Assembly (NCBI RefSeq): GCF_036785885.1
Contig: NC_092312.1
Location: 21,470,001 to 21,534,000, forward strand
Origin: Coffea arabica
Lineage: Eukaryota > Streptophyta > Magnoliopsida > Gentianales > Rubiaceae
DNA: 64,000 bases
Direction of reading: 5' to 3'
The notes below the pieces were generated by a model. It saw only the letters and a program-made list of their open reading frames with translations, had not been told where the DNA came from and searched no databases. A program made the position numbers and the translations under genes. Shown here one piece after another: positions 63,499 to 64,000 of the stretch. Within the stretch, counting starts at the first letter, position 1. Each line of letters begins with the position of its first letter.

Positions 63499-64000
63499 TT
63501 ACTTGAATGGACTGTTGTTGAAGTCTTTGCTTGCCTCATTGATTGAGTTCCAATCCCACAATCTATCCGTGAAGGCAGCCTGAAGAGGGCCCGGAAGCAT
63601 GTTAAGAGCTAAGGACTGTTGTACTTGTGGCTGCAGAGAAGAGAATTGTGAGGGATGGTTAGGATTATTATGATACTGCTGCTGGTGCTGACTCATTGAA
63701 GCTTGCTGAAAGTTCACTAATCTGTGAAGATCATCGAGAGTAGTGTTCACTGTTGGAACGAAAGAAGATCCGGCGAAAATAGTGGTGCAGTCAGGGGCTA
63801 AAGTAGTAGAACATAGTTGCTTTGGTTGGTGAAGCATAACCCTATCATCTTCTACAACTGATGATGGAGCTCCAACGGAAAGCGTAGTGGTCATTGGAGC
63901 TAAAGACATGAAGGTGTTGTGCTTTGAAAGCCCGAGAGATGTGCCAATATCAGTGCAACTACTTCCACTTGTTTCGCTTAATTTCTCGTCCAGTTGTTGA
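63499..64000 (-). CDS. C-terminal exon of an unidentified Gln/Asn-rich protein, partial
   Basis: The minus strand is open from the right edge of the window to TAA at 63501-63499, giving at least 166 codons. The visible part reads QQLDEKLSETSGSSCTDIGT near the edge, then LDDLHRLVNFQQ, a Gln/His/Asn-rich stretch (SMSQHQQQYHNNPNHPSQ), and ends DRLWDWNSINEASKDF...SPFK. Low-complexity Q/N/S composition and a short aromatic-rich conserved-looking C-terminus are typical of plant transcription factor tails (NAC, Dof and similar), but no DNA-binding domain is in view and I do not name a family. There is no obvious acceptor, so the exon probably begins beyond 64000. Confidence 0.6.
   Translation of the reverse strand, partial: QQLDEKLSETSGSSCTDIGTSLGLSKHNTFMSLAPMTTTLSVGAPSSVVEDDRVMLHQPKQLCSTTLAPDCTTIFAGSSFVPTVNTTLDDLHRLVNFQQASMSQHQQQYHNNPNHPSQFSSLQPQVQQSLALNMLPGPLQAAFTDRLWDWNSINEASKDFNNSPFK

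Noticed and set aside
1-64000. CRISPR arrays, operons, rRNA or tRNA genes, LTR retroelements
   Set aside because: No spaced identical repeats, no polycistronic layout, no RNA-gene signatures and no gag/pol-like frames or paired LTRs were visible.

Overview
The window is nuclear DNA of a flowering plant, almost certainly a eudicot. It is AT-rich, with long GT-AG introns, plant-only gene families (RUS, STICHEL, ALFIN-like, DYW-class PPR), Helitrons, hAT- and Stowaway-type MITEs and many microsatellites. The species cannot be named from the sequence.

Layout: (1) 1-497, first coding exon of a RUS6-like gene (minus), running off the left edge. (2) 498-5525, intergenic, microsatellites and one decayed MITE-like copy. 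(3) 5526-15630, mitochondrial CLPX (plus), resolved into 15 coding exons, 648 aa. (4) 17826-18053, complex I subunit NDUFB3/B12 (minus), one coding exon. (5) 19321-26302, a STICHEL-type DnaX-like protein (minus), six coding exons, 1316 aa. (6) 26303-39945, a repeat-rich accessory stretch with hAT-like MITEs, two Helitron termini facing each other tail to tail, and a broken copy of the 20S proteasome gene PBF1 inside the first Helitron. (7) 39946-42225, an intronless DYW-class PPR gene (plus). (8) 44319-47513, an ALFIN-like PHD gene of the AL6/AL7 type (minus), five coding exons, 253 aa. (9) 49012-56444, a tandem-GTPase EngA/Der gene (plus), nine coding exons, 681 aa, with a likely organelle presequence. 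(10) 56445-63498, a 7-kb intergenic stretch with nothing convincing. (11) 63499-64000, the last exon of an unidentified Gln/Asn-rich protein (minus), running off the right edge.

The genes are independent housekeeping and regulatory loci. The order recalls two Arabidopsis blocks from memory: RUS6-CLPX (At5g49820-At5g49840) and NDUFB3-STICHEL-PPR-ALFIN (At1g14450-At1g14510, with the duplicate At2g02470-At2g02510). That makes the orthology calls more credible and puts a block junction between about 15.6 and 17.8 kb. CLPX, NDUFB3 and probably the PPR and Der proteins act in organelles. I found no sign of a wholly new system. The most unusual content is the Helitron pair with its captured gene pieces and the composite MITE with one shared target duplication. 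Exon borders were placed by eye from GT-AG sites, frame continuity and remembered homologues, and every multi-exon model has matching phases.
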